Translations under genes and position numbers: made by a program
Notes under the pieces: model-generated
What the model saw: the letters and a program-made list of their open reading frames with translations, nothing else
Told to the model about the DNA's origin: nothing
Databases searched by the model: none
Source: Sporocytophaga sp.
GTDB taxonomy: Bacteria > Bacteroidota > Bacteroidia > Cytophagales > Cytophagaceae
NCBI RefSeq assembly: GCF_017745095.1
Contig: NZ_JAGHZZ010000004.1
Location: forward strand, 310,001-374,000
DNA: 64,000 nucleotides
Reading direction: 5' to 3'
Part shown: piece by piece, positions 10,821 to 18,782 of the stretch
Layout of the letters: each line of letters begins with the position of its first letter
Position numbering within the stretch: the stretch's first letter is position 1

Positions 10821-11744
10821 TTATTTTTCTGCCAGTTTATGTCGGTCAAGAAACCTACCATATGCAATTTTGTATTCTTCAATATCAGGAGCAAGTTTTA
10901 AAGCTGTTTCATAACATTCAAGGGCATTCAATAACAAGTTCTGGTCTTCATAAAAAGTTGCCAGAATTATTTTATTTAAAGCTGTTTCTTCATTCAGATT
11001 AGCTTTCAATTCCTCTGATTCTTTCGTCACTTTCGCAGCTTTATCATCCGGAAGATATTTGAATGAATATCCTTCAAACTTAGCAAAATGGTCAGAGCCT
11101 TTTGTTTCTATCTGATATCCGTATACCTTATCTTTTTGAATATTTAATTTGCTGAAATCAAGGATTGCAAAGTTATTTTCAACCTCAATAGTGTACACAG
11201 GCTCATCAAATAGGTTTTTTACAGTAACTGCATAACTTTTGGCACCAGAAACAGGTTTCCATTTTAATAATATTGCTAATCCGATTACAAAAGATTCTTT
11301 TGGAGCAAGTACTTTAATTGCTGGTACATCTCTTTCTACTGATCCTGTAACATCCATATATTTATGTCTGTTAGAGGCCATATTCTCAGAGCCTCCGCCT
11401 GAGATTTCGCTTGTAACATAATCAACATATTTTTTTGTAATGGAGCTATTCTGAGCCGCAACTTCACTATTCAGTTTTGCTACTTCATATACACCAGCCT
11501 TTTTAATTTCAATGGTTTTTCCACTTTTATGAACCAGCCCGATGTATCCGTTTTCAGCAATTGAAAGTTTATCATCTTTTAACAGTTTTTTACCAGGTGT
11601 AATAGTCTTCCACTCATTTGATCCGGATGAGGCAAATTTGTTTGCCCCTTTACTGGCTAATACAGTAAACAGATTATCCTGGGAAAATACGGTTGTTGAA
11701 ATGAATAATAATAAGCAAATAATTTGTAAAGCTTTAGTTCTCAT
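10821..11744 (-). CDS. Secreted FecR-like protein with C-terminal helical repeats
   Basis: The 307-residue protein begins with a clear signal peptide (MRTKALQIICLLLFISTTVFSQ, cleavage near residue 21). Residues about 25-90 (TPGKKLLKDDKLSIAENGYIGLVHKSGKTIEIKKAGVYEV) show the FecR-like pattern of a hydrophobic beta domain. A fibronectin-like stretch follows around 140-230, and the last 60 residues look like a TPR pair (ALNKIILATFYEDQNLLLNALECYETALKLAPDI). Its start overlaps the CHASE2 gene by 11 bp, so the two are translationally coupled. FecR-type domains often accompany CHASE2 proteins; an extracytoplasmic sensing pair is the likely arrangement. Confidence 0.7.
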   Translation of the reverse strand: MRTKALQIICLLLFISTTVFSQDNLFTVLASKGANKFASSGSNEWKTITPGKKLLKDDKLSIAENGYIGLVHKSGKTIEIKKAGVYEVAKLNSEVAAQNSSITKKYVDYVTSEISGGGSENMASNRHKYMDVTGSVERDVPAIKVLAPKESFVIGLAILLKWKPVSGAKSYAVTVKNLFDEPVYTIEVENNFAILDFSKLNIQKDKVYGYQIETKGSDHFAKFEGYSFKYLPDDKAAKVTKESEELKANLNEETALNKIILATFYEDQNLLLNALECYETALKLAPDIEEYKIAYGRFLDRHKLAEK

Positions 11745-13035
11745 AAGCTTGTCCTTTTTTGAATATATGTAAATTTAGCAAATGTTTTTTGTATTTGTTT
11801 ATTACAGGCATTAAAACGCTGTAATATAATTCAGTCATGTTCCCGGTCAAGAATAATGCCACTGTAGCCAAGGTAAAATCGATCTTATAGTTAAATCGAT
11901 GAAATATCATAATTACCAGGAAGATCATTAATAAAGCCTCGAATAAAGTAAGAAACAGGCTTGCCCCATCAAACCAATGGCCTAGTTTTAAAAAGAGATA
12001 AGAATATAAAGCGATATTTAAAAAGATGATTATAAAATTAATCACAAGTGTGAGTATCCAGTTGAAATTATTGATATAATTGCCTTTTAAAATCATGGAT
12101 ATCTTATTCGCGTGAATTACTACTCCATACATATCAGGATTAGCTTTTCCTATATAATTAATATTTAGTGGAGTAAAAAAACGGTCTTCCCATGTGATTT
12201 TTTCAAAATTTGGTCCTAGAAATCCCATAAGTACAATTTTATCTTTCATAAAAGATAAATCTTCCATTTCAAAAAACTGATTTACATCCAGTGCAAAATA
12301 TTTTATAGATGCATTAGGATTAACATCGCCATGGATTTCAATGTTTCCTGCAAAGTTAATGACCTCAACAGTATCTTTCCTTTTTAATAAATTATTTACT
12401 GCTTCAGGATTGATGTACTGAGCTAACTTTGCCGCAAAATCAAGTTCTATAGTATCAACCTGTCTTTCAAAATACATTTTATTATCACTCCCATATTGTC
12501 TTACTTTCTTCCTGTAAACTTCATATTTACTGAACTCCCTTGAAGTTTTGAATTTATCATATCCCTCAGATATCATATTGGACATGCCTGTTTCTGCAAA
12601 TTGGCAGAACATGGGATGGCTGGTTTCAAGACTATCACAGATGTTTCCATCACATTTACTCACCTTACTTACCAGAACGAGATTTTTTACTTTTGAAAAT
12701 GCATTAGCAAGCAAAGAGTCTCCATCTTTATCTTTGGGTTTTCTGAAAAAAGCATCTATGCCAATAACTCTAGGATGGAAAGCATTGATTTTGTTAACCA
12801 TTTCTGCAATACCGGCCCTGTCAAGATCGCCAATATTCACTATTACAATATTGGTGTCCGCTTTTTCACTTTCTTTGAATTGAGAAAAATAAAGGTCAGT
12901 GATCTGAAAATCCCCAAGTGTTTTAGATACCGGATTTAATACATCAGAATTGATTTCTATTTGAGATAGAATCCACAGGACTATCATAGTAAAAATGGTG
13001 GCACCTATAGAGTCTCGTAAAATCTTCCTTTTCAT
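11734..13035 (-). CDS. CHASE2 domain membrane protein without an output domain
   Basis: A 433-residue integral membrane protein. It has an N-terminal membrane helix (about 11-29), then a large extracytoplasmic CHASE2 sensory domain (about 35-320; NIVIVNIGDLDRAGIAEMVNKINAFHPRVIGIDAFF and ...KDKIVLMGFLGPNFE... are typical), then three membrane helices (about 325-420). CHASE2 normally sits ahead of a kinase, cyclase or diguanylate cyclase. Here the protein ends about 20 residues after the last helix, so the effector is missing. It is the first gene of a two-gene minus-strand operon with the secreted FecR-like protein. Confidence 0.85.
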   Translation of the reverse strand: MKRKILRDSIGATIFTMIVLWILSQIEINSDVLNPVSKTLGDFQITDLYFSQFKESEKADTNIVIVNIGDLDRAGIAEMVNKINAFHPRVIGIDAFFRKPKDKDGDSLLANAFSKVKNLVLVSKVSKCDGNICDSLETSHPMFCQFAETGMSNMISEGYDKFKTSREFSKYEVYRKKVRQYGSDNKMYFERQVDTIELDFAAKLAQYINPEAVNNLLKRKDTVEVINFAGNIEIHGDVNPNASIKYFALDVNQFFEMEDLSFMKDKIVLMGFLGPNFEKITWEDRFFTPLNINYIGKANPDMYGVVIHANKISMILKGNYINNFNWILTLVINFIIIFLNIALYSYLFLKLGHWFDGASLFLTLFEALLMIFLVIMIFHRFNYKIDFTLATVALFLTGNMTELYYSVLMPVINKYKKHLLNLHIFKKGQAYEN

Positions 13036-13131
13036 AAAGTGAAGTGGGATTTCAATGGATACATTTAGTAAAAATAACTTTTTTCCTGATTTTAAATTGG
13101 AATATTTTTAGTCAGTATTTTATTTGCAGGC

Positions 13132-14121
13132 ATGTCTCAAAGAAAAAACCGACTAGATCTCAAGTCGTATTACGATGGAATTTTAAACGGGGATAGATTA
13201 ATTCTTTCAAAAGCTATTACTCTAATAGAAAGTTCTTTGCCAGAAGACCAGGATGTGGCAGATCTTCTTATTCGGAAAATATTACCTCATTCTGGAAATT
13301 CCCTGAGATTGGGAATAACTGGAGTGCCGGGAGCAGGAAAAAGTGCTTTTATAGAAAGCTTTGGTAGCATGCTTGTAAATACAGGCATGAAAATAGCTGT
13401 CCTTCCAATTGATCCTTCAAGTAGATATAGTAAAGGGAGCATTTTAGGTGATAAAACAAGAATGGAAAAACTTTCTTCTCATCCAAATGCTTTTATCAGA
13501 CCTTCTGCATCTGGCGGTATGCTTGGGGGAGTAGCGTCTCGAACCCAGGAAGCTATTCTGCTTTGCGAAGCAGCAGGATTTAATTTAATTTTTATTGAAA
13601 CTGTTGGTGTAGGCCAATCTGAGGTAAAGATCTCTGAATTGACTGACCTCGTCTTACTTCTATTGGTATCTGGTACTGGCGACGAATTACAGACATTGAA
13701 AAAAGGCATTATGGAAGTAGCAGATATCTTTATCGTTTCAAAAACGGATGGAGAAAATATGGAAAGAGCTTTAGAATATGCCAATGCAATAAAACAAAGC
13801 CTTAGTTATTTCTCTAAGGATTCCGTAAAAGTATTCAATTGTTCCTCAGAAACACAATATGGCCTTGCAGAGCTTTGGTCTTATATAAAGGATGCTGAAA
13901 ATATCAGCAGGAATAATGGAAGTCTGAATCAAAAAAGAAGACAACAAAATTATTTTTGGTTGGTTGGAATAATCGATCAGATGCTTCATAATGAGTTTTA
14001 TAAAAATGAGGAAGTTCAAAAAAACTTCCTAACAATGAAAGATTCCGTAATGATGGGAGAGGTTCCAGCTCAGGAAGCAGCTAAACAGTTATTTAATATT
14101 TTTAAGGGAAAAGGACTTTAA
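13132..14121 (+). CDS. meaB: MeaB-type GTPase, methylmalonyl-CoA mutase chaperone
   Basis: MeaB/ArgK is a SIMIBI-class GTPase that loads adenosylcobalamin into methylmalonyl-CoA mutase and protects the enzyme from inactivation. The 329 residues are the usual length. The P-loop GVPGAGKS lies at 64-71, the switch segment PIDPSSRYSKGSILGDKTRM follows at about 85-105, and FIETVGVGQSE at about 155-165 is the G3 region. SKTD serves as the base-recognition motif. The mutase genes are about 20 kb away on the opposite strand. meaB may be first in an operon with the next three genes (gaps of 55, 8 and 15 bp). Confidence 0.93.
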   Translation: MSQRKNRLDLKSYYDGILNGDRLILSKAITLIESSLPEDQDVADLLIRKILPHSGNSLRLGITGVPGAGKSAFIESFGSMLVNTGMKIAVLPIDPSSRYSKGSILGDKTRMEKLSSHPNAFIRPSASGGMLGGVASRTQEAILLCEAAGFNLIFIETVGVGQSEVKISELTDLVLLLLVSGTGDELQTLKKGIMEVADIFIVSKTDGENMERALEYANAIKQSLSYFSKDSVKVFNCSSETQYGLAELWSYIKDAENISRNNGSLNQKRRQQNYFWLVGIIDQMLHNEFYKNEEVQKNFLTMKDSVMMGEVPAQEAAKQLFNIFKGKGL

Positions 14122-14176
14122 AGCATATATTTTGATATTTTTACAACACCAGGATATTAATTTAAATTGAAAAAGG

Positions 14177-14893
14177 ATGGTTAAACAATCTTACAGCTAC
14201 ACAGATCAGGAACAAATAATCTGGACAACTCTTTACAGCAGAATTATTCAATTCTTGCCTGAGACTGCCGATGATATGGTTTTGCAAGGGATCAAAAGAA
14301 TAGGCTTTCCGGCTGATCATATTCCCGATTTCGAAGGTCTAAATAAAAAAATAAAAACTTTTTCGGATTGGGAAATTGTGCCTTTGGAAAATATGGTGGA
14401 TGACAAAGAGTTTATCGGTATGCTTGCTAGCAAAAAATATCCTTGCAGAACATGGATAAGAAATACTGAGCAAATGGAGCATGAAGAAGATGTCTATGAT
14501 ATTTTTCATGATGTTATTGGCCATACTCCCTTGTTAACCATACCGTCTTATTGCGAGTACCTTACTGGGCTTGGTAAACTTGCACTTGAATACCTTGAAA
14601 ATGATAATGCCATTGCACTACTTAAAAGAGTATACTGGCATTCTATTCAATTTGGAATAAAGGCAACAGATCAAAATCTTACAATTTATGGAGCTCACTT
14701 ACTGTCTTCTAGAAGCGAAACAGCATATTCTTTGAGTGCAGGAGTTCCGAAATACGATTTTAATGTTGCCAAAATGATGGAAACACCTTATATCAAAAAC
14801 AGATTTCAAGAGAGATATTTTGTAATTAATAATTATGAAGAGCTATTCAATAGTTTGGATCTGGTGAAAAAGGAATTGAAGAATAGAATATAA
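14177..14893 (+). CDS. phhA: Phenylalanine 4-monooxygenase homologue with altered iron ligand
   Basis: The fold is that of pterin-dependent aromatic amino-acid hydroxylases, which convert phenylalanine to tyrosine with Fe(II), O2 and tetrahydrobiopterin. Visible landmarks are the conserved Arg of the substrate site (CRTWIR, about 91), the two iron-binding histidines (H111 and H116 in DIFHDVIGH), and YGAHLLSS near 172-179. The third ligand, an almost invariant Glu in the WFTVEFG motif (E330 in human PAH, E184 in the Chromobacterium enzyme), is Gln158 here (WHSIQFG, codon CAA at 14648-14650). The usual TPEPD before the first His is also lost. At 238 residues it is a compact single-domain form. 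It may be active with a changed centre, or may have another role. Confidence 0.8.
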   Translation: MVKQSYSYTDQEQIIWTTLYSRIIQFLPETADDMVLQGIKRIGFPADHIPDFEGLNKKIKTFSDWEIVPLENMVDDKEFIGMLASKKYPCRTWIRNTEQMEHEEDVYDIFHDVIGHTPLLTIPSYCEYLTGLGKLALEYLENDNAIALLKRVYWHSIQFGIKATDQNLTIYGAHLLSSRSETAYSLSAGVPKYDFNVAKMMETPYIKNRFQERYFVINNYEELFNSLDLVKKELKNRI

Positions 14894-14901
14894 TTTATTG
14901 A

Positions 14902-15462
14902 ATGGATACCTCTTTGTTTAAGTCTGTACGTTTTTCACAGACTACAATTACTGAATTAATGATACCCTCCTATGCGAATTTCGGAGGCAAAATACATGGG
15001 GGAATTCTTCTTTCCCTCATGGATAAAGTTGCTTACGCATGTGCAGCAAAACATTCCGGGGCGTATTGTGTAACAGTTGCAGTAGACAATGTAGAATTTT
15101 TACAACCAGTGGAAGTAGGGGATTTGGTTTCACTGCATGCATCGGTTAATTATGTCGGTAATACTTCATTAATTATTGGCATAAAAGTGATTGCAGAAAA
15201 TGTCACAATTGGAAGTGTAAAGCATACTAATACTTCATATTTTACAATGGTTGCCAAAAACCTTGAAGGAAAGCTACAGGAAATTCCAGGCCTGGTTCTT
15301 GAAACAAGAGAAGAGGTCAGACGGTATCTTGAGGCGATTAAAAGAAAAGAACTAAAATTTCAGTATAAGGAACAGCTTAATAATGAAAAGTCAAATTTGG
15401 CTATTGAGGAAGAGTTGTATAAGTTGGAAAAGGAGAGATGTGTTCTGAAACTTAATATTTGA
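14902..15462 (+). CDS. Acyl-CoA thioesterase, hotdog fold
   Basis: A 186-residue protein with the hotdog helix motif ANFGGKIHGGILLSLMDKVAYACAA (about 27-51), the signature of the YciA/BACH-type acyl-CoA thioesterases that hydrolyse acyl-CoA to free acid and CoA. The strand ending DNVEFLQPVEVGDLV carries the usual substrate-tunnel residues. A charged C-terminal tail of about 50 residues (from EVRRYLEAIKRKELKF) extends past the domain and may form a helix. It begins 8 bp after the hydroxylase gene, so it is probably co-transcribed with it. Chain-length preference cannot be told from the sequence. Confidence 0.85.
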   Translation: MDTSLFKSVRFSQTTITELMIPSYANFGGKIHGGILLSLMDKVAYACAAKHSGAYCVTVAVDNVEFLQPVEVGDLVSLHASVNYVGNTSLIIGIKVIAENVTIGSVKHTNTSYFTMVAKNLEGKLQEIPGLVLETREEVRRYLEAIKRKELKFQYKEQLNNEKSNLAIEEELYKLEKERCVLKLNI

Positions 15463-15477
15463 CAAGAAACCAACTAC

Positions 15478-15687
15478 ATGGATACAGTAACAAAAGAACA
15501 GCCTAAGAAAAGTATTCTTATTCTTGTTTCTTTCTTTTTTGGATGGTTTGGAATAGACCGATTGATGTTGGGTTATAAATACTGGTGGCTGAAGCTTCTG
15601 ACTTTTGCAGGTTTTGGTCTCTGGTGGCTTGTTGATCTAGTTTTGATTATATTTTCTAAACTCAATCCAGTCAACAGGGATAAGTAG
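15478..15687 (+). CDS. TM2 domain membrane protein
   Basis: A 69-residue protein made of two membrane helices (about 12-25 and 40-58) joined by the TM2 signature FFFGWFGIDRLMLGYKYWWLKLLTFAGFGLWWLVDL, with its conserved Gly, Asp-Arg and Trp-Trp-x-x-Asp residues. TM2 proteins are widespread, small and of unknown function. It follows the thioesterase gene by 15 bp and ends the plus-strand group; the histidine kinase gene converges on it from the other side with no clear terminator in the 40-bp gap. Confidence 0.85.
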   Translation: MDTVTKEQPKKSILILVSFFFGWFGIDRLMLGYKYWWLKLLTFAGFGLWWLVDLVLIIFSKLNPVNRDK

Positions 15688-15727
15688 TAAGATCAGAAAT
15701 TTATGTTTTAATTCTTTAGCAGAATGA

Positions 15728-18037
15728 TTAATTAGCTTTATACGGGAAATATATTTTAAACTCAGTTCCTTTTCCTTTTTCACTGAATGCCTCAATTTTT
15801 CCACCTGCATTTTCTATTATTCTTTTAACTATATACAATCCAACACCTGACCCATCTACATGGTCATGCAGACGTTTGAACATGCCAAATATTTTTCCTT
15901 TGTCTTTTTCCTCAAAACCAAGTCCATTGTCTTTAATAGAGATCACTGCAAAATTTCCGTCTATCCATGATTTTATAAAAATCTCAGGTTTTCTCTCCGC
16001 CGATTGATATTTAATCGCATTACTGATGAGGTTAAATAAAATGCTTTTGAAGTTTTTTCTACTGAAAGAAATTCTTTTACACTGGCTGAAGTCTGCGTCT
16101 ATAATCGCTTCAGAGCCAACTATCATTTCTAAAAGAGTAAATTTTATATCTTCAAGGAAATCTTCAAATTCGACAATAGTTTCGTCCTCATTAAAGTTCT
16201 TCTGAATTTTTGAAATTTCTGTTAAGTCTTTAATGGTTTCTTTGAATCTTAAGATACTAACCTTCATCAATCCGATGATAAATTTAATATCATCGTTTTC
16301 CGCATCAATCTGAAGGTCAAGAGAGGCAATGAGGCCTTCTATATTTGAAATCGGCGCTTTGAGATCGTGGGATGCAGTATATACAAAGTTATCAAGATCG
16401 GTATTGATTTTTTCTAACGCTACATTTTTTTTGATAAGCTCTTCAGTTCTTTCTCTCACTCTTGCTTCCAGAAGATTATTATTATCAATAAGTTCTTCCT
16501 GAGCTTTTTTCAGATCATCATTTGCTTTCTGGATTTCTTCTTCAGCTTTTTTCCGATCAGTAATATCCTGGGCAATTCCATGAATACGCAGCACTTCCCG
16601 TTTCTCATTAAATACAGGTTTAGCTTTGATATATATGTATCTGTCCTGACCATTTTTCATCACCTTTTGCTCAAATGTAACAGGGATACCTGTTTTTAGG
16701 AGATTTTTGGCACGTTCATCAAAAATAGTCCAGTCATCTAATGCTACTTTATTTTTAACATCATTAAAGCTTATAGAAATTTGCATAGGATCAAACCCCA
16801 GCATCTTGTATAATTCGTCAGAGAATGAAATTTCATTAGTAATAAGATCCCATTCCCAGTTTCCAAGACAAGCAAGTTCTTGTGCTTCGAGTAAAAGGGA
16901 TTTACTTTTCCTTACTTTTTCCTGTGCTTTTTTCTGTTCAGTAATATCCTGAACAATCCCTAAAATAAGAACTGGCAAGCCATCCTCGTCTCTGCGAAAT
17001 ACAGTTTCTCTTTTATTCATCCATCTCCAGTCTCCATTTTTATTAAGAAAACGGCACTCCGATTCGAGTATTTGGTCTTTTGCTTGTTCTGAAAACATGT
17101 CCACCCAATTTTCGATATTGATTTGATTTTTTGAGTGAATCAATGCTTTAATTTGAATCGGAGACATCTCCCGGACTTCCTCGGGGGTATAACCTAATAC
17201 CTCGGTAATAGCTTTATTTACATAGACTATTTTTCTATATCTAGTATCAAAAACGTAAAGGACATTTGGAGTCGAATCTGCAATCTGATTAATAAGTTCT
17301 CTTGTTTCCTTTAATTTATCCTCAGCTTTCTGAAGCGTGACATCATCATTGTGTAGAATTCCACTTGCAATATGATTACCAGATAGATCTTTGATAGGAA
17401 ATATACCATTCAGGACTTTTACTTCATCTTTGTTATCTTTCTTCTTGATTTTTTTGTTTTTGGATGCAATGACATTTTCCACTAGTTCTTGCTGCATTCT
17501 TTCTGGGATAAGGAGAATTAATGAGTTCCCTATTACTTCCTGTTCTTGATATCCAAAAAGCCTTTCTGCCTGCTTATTCCAGTGAGTTATCTTTCCATCT
17601 TTATTTATCGATAAACAGGCATCATTTAGTTCTTCTGATTTAGTTTGTTGAGGCTTTCTTCTGAAAATTTCATTTTCAATAAGATAAAAGGCGTCCTGGA
17701 GGTAAATGAGCAACGTGGAGATGATTTCTGAATCAGAGGTATATTGGCAAATAAATTTAATAAGCAGTTTTTTGTATTTTAATATAAATTCCTCTGTCTC
17801 AGGTACAGAAAGTCCTGATTTGATCAGTAAATCAATAATATTTTTAATAAGTAGATCGTCTCCCTCACATTTAATAGCCTTGAATAAAAGTATCAATTGT
17901 GTAAGAAGTCTCTTTTGGTCAGAGGTTTTATTTAAAAAATAATCCTTTATCTCATTATTCCCCTTTTCCAAAAACTGGCTTTTGATAAAGTTCAAAAAAT
18001 AGCTGAATGTAATTGGTTGGACTAGTTCTTCTTTCAT
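15728..18037 (-). CDS. Soluble PAS-domain sensor histidine kinase (orphan)
   Basis: A 769-residue kinase with no membrane segment, so it senses a cytoplasmic signal. An N-terminal helical region (1-135) resembles nothing I can name. Three PAS domains follow (about 137-245, 246-370 and 385-495; each ends in a D-I-T or D-D-V linker). A coiled coil then leads into the dimerisation domain with the phospho-acceptor His (FVYTASHDLKAPISN, about 558-572). The ATPase domain has the N box NLISNAIKYQ, G1 DNGLGF and G2 GSGVGLYIVKR. No response regulator gene is adjacent. Its architecture resembles phytochrome-like or bacteriophytochrome-associated kinases without the chromophore domains. Confidence 0.92.
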   Translation of the reverse strand: MKEELVQPITFSYFLNFIKSQFLEKGNNEIKDYFLNKTSDQKRLLTQLILLFKAIKCEGDDLLIKNIIDLLIKSGLSVPETEEFILKYKKLLIKFICQYTSDSEIISTLLIYLQDAFYLIENEIFRRKPQQTKSEELNDACLSINKDGKITHWNKQAERLFGYQEQEVIGNSLILLIPERMQQELVENVIASKNKKIKKKDNKDEVKVLNGIFPIKDLSGNHIASGILHNDDVTLQKAEDKLKETRELINQIADSTPNVLYVFDTRYRKIVYVNKAITEVLGYTPEEVREMSPIQIKALIHSKNQINIENWVDMFSEQAKDQILESECRFLNKNGDWRWMNKRETVFRRDEDGLPVLILGIVQDITEQKKAQEKVRKSKSLLLEAQELACLGNWEWDLITNEISFSDELYKMLGFDPMQISISFNDVKNKVALDDWTIFDERAKNLLKTGIPVTFEQKVMKNGQDRYIYIKAKPVFNEKREVLRIHGIAQDITDRKKAEEEIQKANDDLKKAQEELIDNNNLLEARVRERTEELIKKNVALEKINTDLDNFVYTASHDLKAPISNIEGLIASLDLQIDAENDDIKFIIGLMKVSILRFKETIKDLTEISKIQKNFNEDETIVEFEDFLEDIKFTLLEMIVGSEAIIDADFSQCKRISFSRKNFKSILFNLISNAIKYQSAERKPEIFIKSWIDGNFAVISIKDNGLGFEEKDKGKIFGMFKRLHDHVDGSGVGLYIVKRIIENAGGKIEAFSEKGKGTEFKIYFPYKAN

Positions 18038-18170
18038 TTCAACTGTTAGCTAAGTCAAAATTTTATTTAATTCAGGGAAAACATTTATCTCCCTAAATTG
18101 TTATGAATGTGGACTATTTTAACCCATTTTGTGGAAAAGTTCTGGTGGCTGAGTAAAAAAACTATTTGAT

Positions 18171-18749
18171 TTAAAAACTTAACTCCACATCTTTTTCAGA
18201 TATTTTTTCCAACAAAGGTTTAAGGATCAATTTTGCATTTTCCTTAGTCTGATCCATAATTTTCATCTGTAGTGCGGTTTTTTGCAAATGAGTTTCAGCT
18301 TCTTTATAAGCTGCATCGATTAATTCTGATTCCTGAAAAAGTCCTTTCTCTATACTATAAACTTTGGAATCAGAATGATTAATTTTAAAATAACAAAGCT
18401 CTGGTTGCGGCAAACGAATCGAAACTTTGTTATCCGAAAATTTTATATCATTCGAATCGATTCGTGAAAGATCAATGCAACCTACTACTTCACCACTCGC
18501 GATAAGTACTGCTTTAGGATCAGGAAGATACCATGGATTTTGTACCTCGTGTTCCACAATATCCTTTAAATAGTATTTTACTACTTCCAGTTTTCCTAAA
18601 CTTATTATTCTTTCCTGAATGAGATGGTGGGAAGAAACAGTCTTTATCTCATCACTTTCCTCTTCATTTCTAAAATTAGTTTTATAAATGATAAAACCAA
18701 ATAAAAGGACTAAAAACCAGGGAAATATATAAATTAATATCTTTTTCAT
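18171..18749 (-). CDS. DUF4230 family membrane-anchored protein
   Basis: A 192-residue protein with an N-terminal membrane helix (about residues 4-24, ILIYIFPWFLVLLFGFIIY) and an extracytoplasmic domain matching the DUF4230 pattern: an early ISLGKLEVVKYYLKDIVEHE strand region, a central ASGEVVGCIDLSRID segment, and a C-terminal helix (AAYKEAETHLQKTALQMKIMDQTKENAKLILKPLLEK). The family is common in Bacteroidota and other phyla and has no known function. It lies between the histidine kinase and the antiporter on the same strand, 34 bp from the latter. Confidence 0.8.
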   Translation of the reverse strand: MKKILIYIFPWFLVLLFGFIIYKTNFRNEEESDEIKTVSSHHLIQERIISLGKLEVVKYYLKDIVEHEVQNPWYLPDPKAVLIASGEVVGCIDLSRIDSNDIKFSDNKVSIRLPQPELCYFKINHSDSKVYSIEKGLFQESELIDAAYKEAETHLQKTALQMKIMDQTKENAKLILKPLLEKISEKDVELSF

Positions 18750-18782
18750 ACAAGTAAATTCCAGCTTTACTAAAGATATAAT

